The notes: generated from the letters alone by a model not told the origin. A DNA stretch of 63,959 bases from Streptococcus australis (GCF_019930045.1 NZ_JAHZQQ010000005.1:1-63959); one strand, 5' to 3'; shown: positions 34,960 through 44,954, counted from the first letter of the stretch. Program-made: numbers and translations.

Positions 34960-36228
34960 TTATAGCAAATTTTCATCTAATAATACAGTCCGGCGTACCA
35001 GATTAAAGGCATGGAGGACTGCAACTTTACGAACATCCATACGACTCCGGCCAGCGATATTGACCTTGATCGATTGGACTCCTTTAGGACCTGCAATTCC
35101 AATAAAAACGGTCCCTGCTGGGTGGCCTTCTAGACTGTCTGGGCCAGCAACACCTGTCAGACTGACTCCATAGTCAGCCCCTGTTAAGAGACGAGCTTGC
35201 GCTGCCATCCGCTCAGCTGTATGGGCAGAGACCACTCCATGTTCTTGCAACTCAGCTAGGGGGATTTGGAGCATTTTGCTCTTTTCCTCTATGCTGTAAG
35301 TGACGAAACCTCCTGGTAGGACTGCTGAGGCTCCTGAGAAATTAGCCAGAGTCGACTGGAACATCCCGGCCGTCAAGCTCTCTGCTGCGGTTAGGGCCAA
35401 GCCTCTCTCGCGCAAGAGTTCAAAAGCAACCTTGGCTAGGGAATTGTCATCTCCATAGCCATAGAAGAGCTGGCTCAAGGCTTGACCATCCAAAGTCTCA
35501 TGACGGAGGATCACTTGCTCCAACTGATCCAATTTCTGATCTGCTTGCTCTTGTGACGCAGCCTTGGTCGACAAGCGCAAGGTCACTTCCCCGGTCTTGG
35601 CGTAAGGAGCCACTGTCGGGTCCGTCTGGCCATCAATCACATCGGCTAGGACTGTTACTAGCTGGCTTTCCCCAATCCCAAAGAAGCGCAAGACACGTGA
35701 GTAGAGCTTCTCGCCTGTGGCTAGCAAGGGCACTAACTCATCAGTAACCATGGGTTTCAATTCACTAGGGGGACCAGGCAAGACAACATAGCTAACGCCC
35801 TCTACTTCAATCAGCCCTCCCACTGCCAAACCGGTCAGATTTTGGAGCGGTGTTGAGCCTGTCACTATTTGCGCTTGTCTCAGATTGTTGGGAGTTCGGA
35901 CATGGTCTGGCCGACTGGCAAAGAAGCGGTCCAACTTGGCCATTGCTTCTGGATCAAATGTCAAGTCTCTATCCAAGAACTGGGCTAGGGTCTGCTTGGT
36001 CAGATCGTCTTCGGTCGGTCCGAGGCCTCCCGTGAGGATGACGAGATCACTTCGATCACGCGCAATCGCAAGAACAGACAAGAGACGATCGGCATTATCC
36101 CCAACTGCAGTTTGGAAATAAACGTCGATTCCTAGACCGGCCAACTTTTCTGATAAGAATTGCGCATTGGTATTGACAATCTGTCCTGTGAGAATTTCGG
36201 TTCCCACTGCAATGATCTCTGCTTTCAT
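34960..36228 (-). CDS. cinA: Competence/damage-inducible protein CinA
   Basis: A 422-residue two-domain protein. The N-terminal MoCF-like domain has [16 protein letters not shown] and [15 protein letters not shown]. The C-terminal CinA domain, a nicotinamide-nucleotide deamidase in relatives, has [16 protein letters not shown] and [11 protein letters not shown]. In pneumococcus it recruits RecA during competence. The start has GGAGG five bases upstream. A SigX box lies just ahead of it. Confidence 0.96.
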   Translation of the reverse strand: MKAEIIAVGTEILTGQIVNTNAQFLSEKLAGLGIDVYFQTAVGDNADRLLSVLAIARDRSDLVILTGGLGPTEDDLTKQTLAQFLDRDLTFDPEAMAKLDRFFASRPDHVRTPNNLRQAQIVTGSTPLQNLTGLAVGGLIEVEGVSYVVLPGPPSELKPMVTDELVPLLATGEKLYSRVLRFFGIGESQLVTVLADVIDGQTDPTVAPYAKTGEVTLRLSTKAASQEQADQKLDQLEQVILRHETLDGQALSQLFYGYGDDNSLAKVAFELLRERGLALTAAESLTAGMFQSTLANFSGASAVLPGGFVTYSIEEKSKMLQIPLAELQEHGVVSAHTAERMAAQARLLTGADYGVSLTGVAGPDSLEGHPAGTVFIGIAGPKGVQSIKVNIAGRSRMDVRKVAVLHAFNLVRRTVLLDENLL

Positions 36229-36245
36229 AACGCCTCCACTTATAC

Positions 36246-36253
36246 TATTCGTA
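36246..36253 (-). promoter_or_regulatory. SigX (ComX) competence box upstream of cinA
   Basis: Minus-strand TACGAATA, an exact match to the streptococcal cin-box recognised by the competence sigma factor, ending 18 bases before the cinA start. This marks cinA-recA as a late competence operon. Confidence 0.88.
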
Positions 36254-36263
36254 ATTTTTCTTC

Positions 36264-36272
36264 ATTGTAACA
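36264..36272 (-). promoter_or_regulatory. Housekeeping promoter of cinA-recA
   Basis: Minus-strand TGTTACAAT, an extended -10 with hexamer 36269-36264, just upstream of the SigX box. It would give basal recA expression outside competence. Confidence 0.5.
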
Positions 36273-36298
36273 CAATTTCCTAAATTATTTTAAAAACA

Positions 36299-36338
36299 GA
36301 TTGAAGAAAAAGTTCATTTTAGGTAATTTTCTTCAATC
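36299..36338. terminator. Bidirectional terminator-like inverted repeat between divergent genes
   Basis: GATTGAAGAAAA (36299-36310) and TTTTCTTCAATC (36327-36338) form a perfect 12-bp stem with a 16-nt loop; T-rich runs follow on both strands. It lies between cinA and the divergent S66 gene, where no gene end needs a terminator. Apart from the promoters, I see nothing else in 36229-36585. Confidence 0.55.
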
Positions 36339-36546
36339 TTTTTCTTTTAGAGTATTATAAAGTAAAAAACTCTTATAAATTCCGTTACATCAATATTCCT
36401 AAGAGATTTAACTACGTGGTAACCAACTTCTAGAAGGGCTTGCCTATATTCTGAAGTAAGCACATCGAGCGGTTATTTTTATATTGCTTTATTGACATAA
36501 AATCGTATCTCTAACGCTATTCCTTATATTTTTCTATCACTTTTTA

Positions 36547-36578
36547 TGATACAATAGCATCAATTTATTTTTAGGAGG
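36547..36578 (+). promoter_or_regulatory. Promoter and ribosome binding site of the S66 peptidase gene
   Basis: TGATACAAT (36547-36555) is an extended -10, followed by a strong AGGAGG (36573-36578) eight bases before the ATG. A TTGACA at 36492 has no -10 partner and is not part of it. Confidence 0.55.
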
Positions 36579-36585
36579 ATAATAT

Positions 36586-37623
36586 ATGACTTCTACTATT
36601 GGTATTGTAAGTTTATCTAGTGGGACTATGGGTGAAGACTTTGTCAAGCACGAAGTGGACTTGGGTATTCAACGTCTCAAGGACCTCGGACTCAACCCTA
36701 TCTTTTTACCTCATTCGCTAAAAGGCTTAGATTTTATCAAAGAACATCCTGAAGCTCGTGCAGAGGATTTGATTCAGGCCTTTTCTGATGATAGCATCGA
36801 CATGATCCTATGCGCCATTGGTGGAAACGATACCTATCGCTTGCTACCTTATCTTTTTGAAAATGACCAACTACAAAAGGTTATCAAACCAAAGATTTTT
36901 CTCGGTTTCTCGGATACGACCATGAACCATCTCATGTTGCATAAACTAGGAATCAAGACTTTTTACGGCCAATCATTTCTAGCAGACATTTGTGAGTTAG
37001 ACAAAGAAATGTTGCCATATAGCCTCCACTACTTCAAAGAATTGATTGAGACGGGAAGAATCTCAGAAATTCGCCCTAGTAACGTTTGGTATGAGGAACG
37101 GACTGATTTTAGTCCCAAAGCCTTGGGAACACCTCGTGTCAGCCATGCAAATACAGGTTTTGACTTATTGCAAGGCAATGCTCAGTTCGAGGGAGAAATC
37201 CTCGGTGGTTGTCTTGAGTCTCTCTATGATATTTTTGACAACTCTCTACACGCAGATAGCACGGACCTCTGCCAAAAATACAAACTTTTCCCCGACTTGT
37301 CAGACTGGGAAGGAAAGATCCTCTTGCTAGAAACAAGCCAAGAAAAGCCTGAACCTGACGACTTCAAAAAGATGTTGCGGACTTTGAAGGACACGGGTAT
37401 ATTCGAGGTCATCAGTGGACTATTAGTCGGAAAACCTATGGATGAAACTTTCTATGACGACTATAAAGAAGCACTTTTGGATATCATCGATAGCAATATC
37501 CCGATTGTCTATAATCTGAATGTCGGACACGCAACTCCAAGAACAATTGTTCCCTTTGGAGTCCACGCGTATGTAGATGCAACGGAGCAAGTCATTCGCT
37601 TTGACTATAACAAAGAAAGCTGA
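36586..37623 (+). CDS. S66 family serine peptidase (LD-carboxypeptidase / MccF-like)
   Basis: A 345-residue cytosolic S66 peptidase. The Ser-Glu-His triad is visible: Ser109 in FLGFSDTTMNH, Glu249 in ILLLETSQEKPEPD and His315 in LNVGHATPRT. Family members cleave murein tetrapeptide L,D-bonds, or hydrolyse microcin C7-type nucleotide peptides (MccF immunity). Length and the long insertion between Ser and Glu fit the MccF-like branch slightly better, which is an inference. It is a single gene with its own promoter and terminator, inserted on the opposite strand between cinA and tag. Confidence 0.88.
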   Translation: MTSTIGIVSLSSGTMGEDFVKHEVDLGIQRLKDLGLNPIFLPHSLKGLDFIKEHPEARAEDLIQAFSDDSIDMILCAIGGNDTYRLLPYLFENDQLQKVIKPKIFLGFSDTTMNHLMLHKLGIKTFYGQSFLADICELDKEMLPYSLHYFKELIETGRISEIRPSNVWYEERTDFSPKALGTPRVSHANTGFDLLQGNAQFEGEILGGCLESLYDIFDNSLHADSTDLCQKYKLFPDLSDWEGKILLLETSQEKPEPDDFKKMLRTLKDTGIFEVISGLLVGKPMDETFYDDYKEALLDIIDSNIPIVYNLNVGHATPRTIVPFGVHAYVDATEQVIRFDYNKES

Positions 37624-37643
37624 GATGAATTTCTCAGCTTTTT
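37617..37643 (+). terminator. Terminator of the S66 peptidase gene
   Basis: AAGCTGAGA / TCTCAGCTT, a 9-bp stem with a short loop followed by TTTTTC; the left arm contains the stop codon region. Confidence 0.88.
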
Positions 37644-37677
37644 CTATATTCTCAAATACTTTCGCTATCTGTACTCA

Positions 37678-38241
37678 CTACTTGCCACTTTTCCATTCAC
37701 AATCATTCTCATGGTCATCAACCAGGCCTGCTGCTTGTAGGTAGGATAAAACTGCGACTGGTCCGGTGAACTTAAAACCACGTTTTTTGAGGTCCTTGGA
37801 TAATTTCTCAGATAAAGGCGTCTTAGCTGGTGCTTGACTGTAGTCCGAGACATCATTGACGATGGTTTTCCCATCTACAAAAGACCAAAGATAGGTGTCA
37901 AAAGAACCATACTCCTTCTGAACTTGTAGAAATGCTTGAGCATTGGTGCGCGTCGCAAATATCTTGGCACGATTGCGGATAATTGCTGGATTATTCATCA
38001 GATCTTCCAGTTCCTCATCAGTCATGTCTGCAACAGCTTGAATTTGGTAACCATGAAAAGCTTCACGGAAAGCCTGCCGTTTATTGAGCACCGTTTCCCA
38101 AGATAGACCGGCCTGATAAGTTTCCATACAGAGCAACTCAAAAAGGGCTTGATCATCGTGGAGGGGCTGTCCCCACTCCTCATCATGATAGGCCACATAG
38201 AGAGGATTGGTCATTTTAACCCATCCACAACGTTTTGGCAT
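37678..38241 (-). CDS. tag: DNA-3-methyladenine glycosylase I
   Basis: A 187-residue Tag enzyme removing 3-methyladenine from alkylated DNA. The start KRCGWVKMTNPLYVAYHDEEWG holds the first zinc Cys and the conserved YHDEEWG (cited here as region 3-24). SFVDGKTIV and LKKRGFKFTGPV follow, and the C-terminal VDDHENDC supplies the His/Cys zinc ligands. It ends the mutL-ruvA-tag run, 9 bases past ruvA. Confidence 0.96.
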   Translation of the reverse strand: MPKRCGWVKMTNPLYVAYHDEEWGQPLHDDQALFELLCMETYQAGLSWETVLNKRQAFREAFHGYQIQAVADMTDEELEDLMNNPAIIRNRAKIFATRTNAQAFLQVQKEYGSFDTYLWSFVDGKTIVNDVSDYSQAPAKTPLSEKLSKDLKKRGFKFTGPVAVLSYLQAAGLVDDHENDCEWKSGK

Positions 38242-38250
38242 CTTCTTCTC

Positions 38251-38844
38251 CTATTTGACCAACATCTTCAGGGCAGACTTGATGTAGTTTTCAGCCGTAT
38301 CAGAAGTTCCTTCAAAGAATTTCTTGATTTTCTTGAGTTCCGTTGCCTTGTAGCCCAAAGCCAACATGGCTTCCATAGCTTCTTCAAGAGCTTGGTTTTC
38401 TTCTGAAACTTTGGCATTGGACTGAGCCGGTGCATCTTCTAGGTCAAGATTAATCTTACCTTCTAGGTCCAAGACCATCTGTTGGGCTGTTTTCTTGCCG
38501 ATCTTCGGAAACTTGGTCAAGTAGGTGATGTTCTTGCTTTCAATAGCTTGGACAAGGCCTGCATTGTCATCCGCAGCGATAATAGCTAGAGCTGAGACAG
38601 GTCCAATCCCGGAGACTGAGATCAAGTTCAAAAAGAGCTGTTTCTCTTCTTCGGTCGCAAAGCCATAGAGAAGGTGAGCATCTTCACGGACCACTTGGTG
38701 CAGATAGACGTGCACCTCTTGATTCATTTTGCCAGAGTAGGCATAAGGATTGGCCACATGCAAGAGATAGCCGATCCCAGCTGTTTCTACCACGATGTAT
38801 TTGGCAGTGATTTTCGTTAAAATTCCTTTAATGTATTCGTACAT
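38251..38844 (-). CDS. ruvA: Holliday junction branch-migration protein RuvA
   Basis: A 197-residue RuvA. The N-terminal OB fold ([12 protein letters not shown]), helix-hairpin-helix motifs ([15 protein letters not shown] and [15 protein letters not shown]) and a C-terminal RuvB-contact domain are all present. RuvA binds the four-way junction and loads RuvB. It follows mutL by 20 bases. Confidence 0.97.
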   Translation of the reverse strand: MYEYIKGILTKITAKYIVVETAGIGYLLHVANPYAYSGKMNQEVHVYLHQVVREDAHLLYGFATEEEKQLFLNLISVSGIGPVSALAIIAADDNAGLVQAIESKNITYLTKFPKIGKKTAQQMVLDLEGKINLDLEDAPAQSNAKVSEENQALEEAMEAMLALGYKATELKKIKKFFEGTSDTAENYIKSALKMLVK

Positions 38845-38864
38845 AATCTTCCTTTATTCTTTGT

Positions 38865-40814
38865 TTAATACTTGCCCAATTCCCGTAAACTGGTGTGATT
38901 TTCCTGAATGCGTCGGAACATCTTTTCCATATCCGACTTGGTAAAGTTAACCAAGACGGGACGGCCATGAGGGCAGTTATAAGGGTTGTCACATTGGGAC
39001 AATTGGTAGATGAGATCGCGTGCAGAGTAATCGTCCAGTGTGTGATTGGCCTTGATGGAGCGTTTGCAGGACATCATGATGGCCAACTCAGCCCTGTATT
39101 TCTTGATGGACACTTCCTTGGTCAAAAGGAGCATGTCACACATTTCGTAGATACCCGACTCGATCTCTTCTTCCTTCATCCAGATCGGATGCTCCCGCAA
39201 GATCAACTGGTTGGCTCCGTACTCTTCAAGATAAACTCCCACTTCTTCTAGGAGGTGTTTGCGCTGTTGCAAGCGGATCAGATCGTCTGCAGGGAACTCA
39301 AAGATATAAGGAACCAGCAGTTGTTGCTGACTGCCGTCTACGTCCCCGATGCTCTCCCGGTATTCTTCGTATTTGACCCGCTCTTGGGCCGCATGCTGGT
39401 CAATGATGTAGAGGCCCCCATTTCCTTGGGCAAAGAGATAGGTTCCATGCATCTGACCGAAATATTCCAACTCTGGGAAGGTCGAATGTTCTTCTCCTTC
39501 CAACTTGTCATAAGCCTTGTCTAGACTAGCTAGATCCAACTCTGGGTGGTCAAGTTGATCATACTGAGGCGCCTTTCGCTCCGCGAATTTGATGGCTGGT
39601 GATTTAGCCTCCTGATTTCCCTCTTCTGGGGCAAAGAGAACCGTTTGCTCTGGGGTCAATTCACCACTTGGTTGGGATTCTGCAACCTCTGGACGGACAA
39701 AGAAGTCTCCTTTGTCTCGGTCGTAATAAAGGCTATTTTCTTTTAGAGGGAGGCTGGTCTGGACTGGCTTTTCTGTTCGACGAAGCGTTGACTTAGCTAG
39801 ATTTTCTAGAGCATCTGGAATCAGATCCTGCTCTTTCAAAGCGGAGACAATCGCTTGGGAGATCAAGGCCATCAGTTCTCGTTCTTTAGAAATACGCACC
39901 TCTTGCTTGGTCGGGTGGACATTGACATCGGCTAGATAGGGGTCAATCTGGATATTAATCACTGCTATCGGGAAGCGTCCGACCATAAGTTTACTGCCGT
40001 AGCCATCCAAGATGGCCCGATTGAGCAAGAAATTCTTGATGTAACGACCGTTGATAAAGAGACTAATGTAATTGCGATTGGCCCGGGTCAATTCTGGCAA
40101 AGAGACGAAGCCCGACACTTCAAAGTCCAAATCACCTGTCTCGATGGCAACCATTTTCTTAGCGGTAGCGAGCCCGTAGACTCCTGCGATGGCTTGGCGG
40201 AGATTTCCCGTTCCTGCCGTCCGTGTCATTTCATGGCCGTCATTGATCAAGGTAAAGGCAATCTTTGGATGAGCCAGACTCAGGCGGTTGAGAATGTCGA
40301 CGATATGGGACAACTCTGCCTGTTGGCTCTTCATATATTTGAGGCGGGCTGGTGTATTGAAAAAGAGGTCCTCAACTGTGATTTTAGTCCCCACAGGGCT
40401 AGTCGCTGGCTCAAGAGAAGTGATTCCCCCCCCTTTAGCCTCTAGCTTGGTCCCATGACTAGCTCCTTCCTGAGCTGTCAGGATGGTCATGACACTGACA
40501 GAGGCAATAGACGGCAAGGCCTCGCCACGGAAGCCTAGTGTCCGAATGCGAAAGAGGTCGGCTTGACTCTTGATCTTACTAGTGGCATGGCGACGAAGGG
40601 CTAATTCCATTTCCTCATGGGCAATCCCTTGTCCATTATCCGTGATTTGAATGCTCTTTAAGCCAGCTTCTTCGATCTCTACGACAATCTGACTAGCTCC
40701 CGCATCTATGGAGTTTTCAACCAGTTCCTTGACCACACTAGCAGGGCGCTCAATGACCTCACCGGCAGCGATCTGATTGGCTAGAATTTCTGGTAATTCG
40801 ATAATCTGTGACAT
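38865..40814 (-). CDS. mutL: DNA mismatch repair protein MutL
   Basis: A 649-residue MutL. GHKL ATPase motifs: [19 protein letters not shown] and [12 protein letters not shown]. The C-terminal dimerisation/endonuclease domain has [15 protein letters not shown], and [11 protein letters not shown] near the end is typical of Gram-positive endonuclease MutL. It couples MutS recognition to strand removal. It is separated from mutS by the oppositely oriented LytTR pair. Confidence 0.98.
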   Translation of the reverse strand: MSQIIELPEILANQIAAGEVIERPASVVKELVENSIDAGASQIVVEIEEAGLKSIQITDNGQGIAHEEMELALRRHATSKIKSQADLFRIRTLGFRGEALPSIASVSVMTILTAQEGASHGTKLEAKGGGITSLEPATSPVGTKITVEDLFFNTPARLKYMKSQQAELSHIVDILNRLSLAHPKIAFTLINDGHEMTRTAGTGNLRQAIAGVYGLATAKKMVAIETGDLDFEVSGFVSLPELTRANRNYISLFINGRYIKNFLLNRAILDGYGSKLMVGRFPIAVINIQIDPYLADVNVHPTKQEVRISKERELMALISQAIVSALKEQDLIPDALENLAKSTLRRTEKPVQTSLPLKENSLYYDRDKGDFFVRPEVAESQPSGELTPEQTVLFAPEEGNQEAKSPAIKFAERKAPQYDQLDHPELDLASLDKAYDKLEGEEHSTFPELEYFGQMHGTYLFAQGNGGLYIIDQHAAQERVKYEEYRESIGDVDGSQQQLLVPYIFEFPADDLIRLQQRKHLLEEVGVYLEEYGANQLILREHPIWMKEEEIESGIYEMCDMLLLTKEVSIKKYRAELAIMMSCKRSIKANHTLDDYSARDLIYQLSQCDNPYNCPHGRPVLVNFTKSDMEKMFRRIQENHTSLRELGKY

Positions 40815-40854
40815 AGCTTCCCCTCTTATGTTTTATACGCGCATAGGTAGAACT

Positions 40855-40863
40855 ATTATACCA
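40855..40863 (-). promoter_or_regulatory. Promoter of mutL-ruvA-tag
   Basis: Minus-strand TGGTATAAT, perfect extended -10, hexamer 40860-40855, about 40 bases before mutL. Its presence is consistent with mutL no longer relying on mutS read-through. Confidence 0.6.
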
Positions 40864-40969
40864 TATCTACAAGGAAGCCCTCCCTTTATAAAACCTTGTG
40901 CTCCAGCTCCATTAAAGATACCGTCTTCTACCAGATAAACAGAGAAAATGACCGAATATGCGAAAAACC

Positions 40970-40998
40970 TTGTCTTGATGCCTGAAAAAGTGTTTAAT
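40970..40998 (+). promoter_or_regulatory. Promoter of the LytTR-DUF3021 operon
   Basis: TTGTCT (40970-40975), 17-bp spacer, TTTAAT (40993-40998), about 68 bases before the LytTR start. Two ACCG-starting decamers upstream (40920 and 40951) might be LytTR half-sites, but the match is weak. Confidence 0.55.
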
Positions 40999-41066
40999 AG
41001 AATTGTAAGCAAGAGGTCCTGCTAGCGGATCGCTTACCTGACGTCAATCACTTAGAAGGGATTTGT

Positions 41067-41507
41067 ATGAAAGTAACAGTTACCATTGACCCCCATTTTC
41101 AAGAAGAAGGCGTAGCCATCACAGCGCCACAACCTAGCGAACACATCCAGAAAGTCCAACAATTCATAGAGGAATTGGACCAGAAGGAACGCTTGCGAGC
41201 GAAGAAGGAGGGGGAAACCTATCTTGTAGAGACCCACTTGTTTCATCGGTTCTATATTGAAAACCGTCAAGTCGTTGGGGAAACAAAGGATGACCACTTC
41301 ATCCTCACCGGTCCCCTCTACCAACTCTCTGAAGACTTGCCCATCTACTTTTTAAAAATTTCCCAATCTGAAATTATCAATACCAAAGAAATCGATCATC
41401 TGCATTTTACCAGCAGCGGATCGGTCCAAATCAATCTGAAAAACGGGACCATCACCTATTCGTCTCGTCGCTATTTAAAAGCTATTAAGGAGAAATTATC
41501 ATGTTAA
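41067..41507 (+). CDS. LytTR-domain DNA-binding regulator
   Basis: A 146-residue stand-alone LytTR protein with no receiver domain. The N-terminal region (1-55) is a short alpha/beta domain. The LytTR fold (about 56-146) is recognised by YFLKISQSEIINTKEIDHL and the end RRYLKAIKEKL. Such proteins paired with a membrane inhibitor form LytTR regulatory systems; HdrRM and BrsRM of S. mutans drive bacteriocin and competence genes. The gene overlaps the downstream DUF3021 gene by 7 bases. Autoregulation is usual in the family. Targets cannot be deduced. Confidence 0.9.
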   Translation: MKVTVTIDPHFQEEGVAITAPQPSEHIQKVQQFIEELDQKERLRAKKEGETYLVETHLFHRFYIENRQVVGETKDDHFILTGPLYQLSEDLPIYFLKISQSEIINTKEIDHLHFTSSGSVQINLKNGTITYSSRRYLKAIKEKLSC

Positions 41508-41959
41508 AGACTCATCTATCGAATGCCTCTAAAGGCATCTTCATCGGCCTTACCCTCTCTATCGTCTTTTCTTTCCTAAACTCACCTTCCACTTACATGC
41601 CTCTCAGTCCAAGTTCAGGCGTTGGACAATGGATGCAAGCCCACGACGTGCATGGATCCCTTGTCATGCTCTATTGTATCCTTATATGGGCTGGCATCGG
41701 CTTGCTCTTCAGCTTAGGAAAAAAACTGTTCAACAAAGACTGGAGCCTCCTCCGTGCGACCCTCAGCCACTACCTTTTGATGCTCTTTGGTTTTCTACCT
41801 TTGGCAACCTTGGGAGGCTGGTTCCCAATCCAAATCAGCTTCTACATCTCCGTCATTATAGAGTTTAGCCTTGTGTACTTGGTTATCTGGGCGGTTTCTT
41901 ATCGCATTTACAAGAAAAAAGTAGAAGAGATCAACCAACAGTTGCAAGGGAAAGCCTGA
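41501..41959 (+). CDS. DUF3021 membrane protein, probable inhibitor of the LytTR regulator
   Basis: A 152-residue protein with four membrane segments (about 10-28, 46-66, 83-105 and 112-134) and a short basic/acidic tail, matching DUF3021. In paired LytTR systems the membrane partner sequesters the regulator until an unknown cue. Overlap with the regulator gene supports coupled, stoichiometric synthesis. Confidence 0.87.
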   Translation: MLKTHLSNASKGIFIGLTLSIVFSFLNSPSTYMPLSPSSGVGQWMQAHDVHGSLVMLYCILIWAGIGLLFSLGKKLFNKDWSLLRATLSHYLLMLFGFLPLATLGGWFPIQISFYISVIIEFSLVYLVIWAVSYRIYKKKVEEINQQLQGKA

Positions 41960-42005
41960 GGAATTCAAAAAAATGACTTTTATTTTTTAGTCATTCAAGA
42001 AGATG

Positions 42006-42258
42006 AAAAACTTTCCGCTGTGAGAAAAGTGCCTGAAACAACTGTGTTTCAGGCACTCGGGATCATTGAGACCTTAGGCTCAATACGAATTGAACACAGG
42101 CTTCGGATTGTGTCAAAAAGATAAGTCCTCCTAGAATCTAAAGATTCTGCGTCGAACTTCCTATTTTGACTTTATCCGAGAACGCCCTTTGTATCTTAAT
42201 TAATCATGGAACTTCTACGAAGTTCGCTGACGTCCGTACTCACCTAAGGAAAGTTTTT
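42006..42258. repeat. Fold-back, multi-hairpin intergenic element
   Basis: The gene-free stretch 41960-42304 holds a 253-bp element with inverted ends, AAAAACTTTCC-N3-GTGAG (42006-42024) and CTCAC-N4-GGAAAGTTTTT (42239-42258). Inside are perfect hairpins: AGTGCCTGAAACA/TGTTTCAGGCACT (42028-42057, 13-bp stem, 4-nt loop), AGAATC/GATTCT near 42134, and GAACTTC/GAAGTTC near 42210. There is no reading frame. It resembles a MITE-like element or structured RNA. Confidence 0.7.
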
Positions 42259-42282
42259 AAAATTACTTTGTCTTCAATCTGA

Positions 42283-42306
42283 AACAGTTCGAATGAACTG
42301 TTTTTT
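42283..42306 (+). terminator. Terminator facing mutS
   Basis: AACAGTTC / GAACTGTT, an 8-bp stem with GAAT loop followed by TTTTTT on the plus strand. It would stop transcription from the LytTR pair before it runs antisense into mutS; its end touches the mutS stop codon. Confidence 0.65.
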
Positions 42307-44848
42307 AAATTCTCTTTTTCATCTCAGCAACTGCCATCATGACTTCCATCGGGGTCATGTTGTAGATATCGAGAGTTTTTAATTCTTCTAGTACTGGATG
42401 AGTGGCATCTGCTGCAAACAGAGATAACTGTTCTCCAAGCTCTGGAGAGGATTGCTGTGTTGGAGTCGCCATCGACACTTCGTGGCTTTGGCCTTCTAAT
42501 TGACTCAGGATGGCATCCGCCCGCTTCAAGAGGTCGCTTGGCAGGCCTGCAATCTTGGCCACATGGATCCCGTAGGATTTATCAGCTGGTCCCTCTTCAA
42601 TCCGGTGCAAGAAGGTCACTTGGCCATCCTTCTCCAAGGTGGCGACGTGGACATTGCGCAAGCGAGATAGGGTCTGCTCCAAGTCGGTTAGCTCATGGTA
42701 GTGGGTAGCAAAGAGGGTCTTTGCCCCTGTCCGGTCATGGATGTACTCGATGATGGCTTGAGCCAGAGCCATGCCATCATAGGTCGCTGTTCCCCGTCCC
42801 AACTCATCAAACAAGATCAGTGAGGCTGGAGTCGCTTGCCGAATGGCATTGTTGGCCTCCATCATCTCGACCATAAAGGTTGACTGACCGGATACCAAGT
42901 CATCTGCTGCCCCAATCCGGGTGTAAATAGCATCAAAGAGAGGGAGGGTCGCCGCCTGAGCCGGTACAAAGGAACCAATCTGGGCCATAATGACAATGAT
43001 GGCCAACTGACGCATATAGGTGGATTTCCCACTCATATTGGGCCCCGTAACCAACTGGATCTGGCAAGTCTCATCCATGGAAATACTATTGGGAATATAA
43101 CTTTGAACTCCCATCACCTTCTCAACAACTGGGTGACGGCCCTTTTCAATCCGGATATCACGTGCCTCTTGGAAGACTGGACGGATGAGCTGTTGCTTTT
43201 CAGCCACACAGGCCAGACCTTGCAAGACGTCGACCGTTGCTAGGGCTTGGGCTAGTGACTGTAGGCGCTGAATGTACTTGCCGACTTCTTCTCTGATTCG
43301 TAGGAAAATCGCATACTCCAGACTGGTCGATTGCTCCCGAGCTTCTAACATTTCTCCTTCGATCCGAGCCAGTTCTTCCGTCCCAAAGCGCTCGGAGTTT
43401 TTCAAGGTCGCCTTGCGGAAGAAATGAGCTGGCACACGGGATAATTGAGAGTTGGTTACATGGAAATAGTAACCATCTTTTTTGTTGTAGTCGATTTTAA
43501 GTCCGGTAATACCACTGGCTTCACGTTCTTTGGCTTCAATCTCCGCAATCCAGCCGGTCCCTTCTCGGAGGACGACACGGTACTGGTCCAGGGTTGGATC
43601 AAAGCCGGTACGGATGATATTGCCTTCTGTCAGAACGATAGGTGCATCCGGGTCAATCGCTGCTTCGATGAGTCGGCAAAGCTCTGGGAGCTCATCTAAC
43701 TGGGCGATGAGGAGGTCTAGCACCGGCTCGCCCATCTCGACCAAAAGCGATTTGATCAAGGGAACGTGGCGTAGCGTTTCACCCAACTGCAAGAGGTCCT
43801 TGGGAGTGGTCTTTCCAAAAGAGACCCGACTGGCCAAGCGCTCTATGTCGTACACACCCTTGAGACGGTCTGCCAGATCACTTCGCTCAAAGAAATGGTC
43901 CAAGAAGACTTGGATAATCTTTTGGCGCTCTTCGATCCGATGGCGGTCCATCAAGGGCTTCTGGATCCAAGCCCTCAAGAGACGTCCTCCCATGGCTGTC
44001 TTGCTTTCATCTAGGAGCCAGTAGAGGCTGCCATGTTTTTTGCCTGTCCGGGCATTCTCTGTCAAGTCCAAACTCGCCTTAGTCGCATAATCCATCTGCA
44101 AGAAATCGCGGACCTCATAGTGATGGGCAGGCTTGATATGATGGAGTTCTCGCTTCTGGGTGTCCTGTACATATTGGAGCAGGCCTCCTGCCGCTATTCT
44201 CTCCAAATGAGTCAAGTCAGCCCCTAAAAGCTGGACATCCTCCGCCACTTCTGAGATAGGGGAGAGCAAGAGGTTCATTTGGCCAAGAAGGACTCTTTCT
44301 TCCCCTTCTGACAAGGAGTAGGTCAGGACAATCTCCCGTGCCCGTAGGTTACGAATCTCCCCACAGACCATGGCAAAATCATTCAAACTGGTGACCTGAA
44401 ACTCTCCAGTCACCAAGTCCATATAGGCAAGGCCATAATCCGTCTCATCATGAGACAAGGCTACCAGGAAATTGTTGGAGCTGTCTGGCTTGGTCGAGTC
44501 GACAACCGTCCCTGGGGTAATGACTTGGACTACTTCCCGTTTAACTACACCGACAGCTTGCTTGGGATCTTCCATCTGCTCTGCAATGGCCACCTTATAG
44601 CCTTTTTCGATCAAGACATCGATGTACTGCTGGGCTGAATGATAGGGAACTCCAGCCATGGGAATCGGATTTTCTGCATTTTTATTCCTTGAGGTCAAGG
44701 AAATCTCTAAAATCTGAGCGGCATTGACGGCATCTTCATAAAAGAGCTCGTAAAAATCTCCCATCCGAAAGAGCAAAAAAGCATCCGGATAGTCTTTTTT
44801 GATATCTAGGTATTGCTGCATGCCAGGTGATAGTTTTTCTGCTGCCAT
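42305..44848 (-). CDS. mutS: DNA mismatch recognition protein MutS
   Basis: An 847-residue MutS. Mismatch-binding motif [16 protein letters not shown] near 25 (Phe-x-Glu), Walker [16 protein letters not shown] near 605, Walker [17 protein letters not shown], and the C-terminal helix-turn-helix/dimerisation region. It recognises mismatches and recruits MutL. It lies downstream of argR on the same strand. Confidence 0.98.
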   Translation of the reverse strand: MAAEKLSPGMQQYLDIKKDYPDAFLLFRMGDFYELFYEDAVNAAQILEISLTSRNKNAENPIPMAGVPYHSAQQYIDVLIEKGYKVAIAEQMEDPKQAVGVVKREVVQVITPGTVVDSTKPDSSNNFLVALSHDETDYGLAYMDLVTGEFQVTSLNDFAMVCGEIRNLRAREIVLTYSLSEGEERVLLGQMNLLLSPISEVAEDVQLLGADLTHLERIAAGGLLQYVQDTQKRELHHIKPAHHYEVRDFLQMDYATKASLDLTENARTGKKHGSLYWLLDESKTAMGGRLLRAWIQKPLMDRHRIEERQKIIQVFLDHFFERSDLADRLKGVYDIERLASRVSFGKTTPKDLLQLGETLRHVPLIKSLLVEMGEPVLDLLIAQLDELPELCRLIEAAIDPDAPIVLTEGNIIRTGFDPTLDQYRVVLREGTGWIAEIEAKEREASGITGLKIDYNKKDGYYFHVTNSQLSRVPAHFFRKATLKNSERFGTEELARIEGEMLEAREQSTSLEYAIFLRIREEVGKYIQRLQSLAQALATVDVLQGLACVAEKQQLIRPVFQEARDIRIEKGRHPVVEKVMGVQSYIPNSISMDETCQIQLVTGPNMSGKSTYMRQLAIIVIMAQIGSFVPAQAATLPLFDAIYTRIGAADDLVSGQSTFMVEMMEANNAIRQATPASLILFDELGRGTATYDGMALAQAIIEYIHDRTGAKTLFATHYHELTDLEQTLSRLRNVHVATLEKDGQVTFLHRIEEGPADKSYGIHVAKIAGLPSDLLKRADAILSQLEGQSHEVSMATPTQQSSPELGEQLSLFAADATHPVLEELKTLDIYNMTPMEVMMAVAEMKKRI

Positions 44849-44915
44849 ATTGCTCCTTTTCTATATCATTGCTTTCATTCTGAGAGCTTGCTCCAACTCT
44901 AAACTGACATAAAAG

Positions 44916-44946
44916 GAGGGCCGATCCCTTTCTGGACTGGTCCCTC
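44916..44946 (-). terminator. Possible terminator between argR and mutS
   Basis: GAGGGACC / GGCCCTC (minus strand) with one bulged A, followed by CTTTTATG. Moderate; it may only attenuate read-through from argR into mutS. Confidence 0.4.
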
Positions 44947-44954
44947 GCCCTTGA

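Noticed and set aside
36492-36520. TTGACA as -35 of the S66 gene promoter
   Set aside because: No -10 at 16-18 bp; the extended -10 at 36547-36555 is a better candidate.
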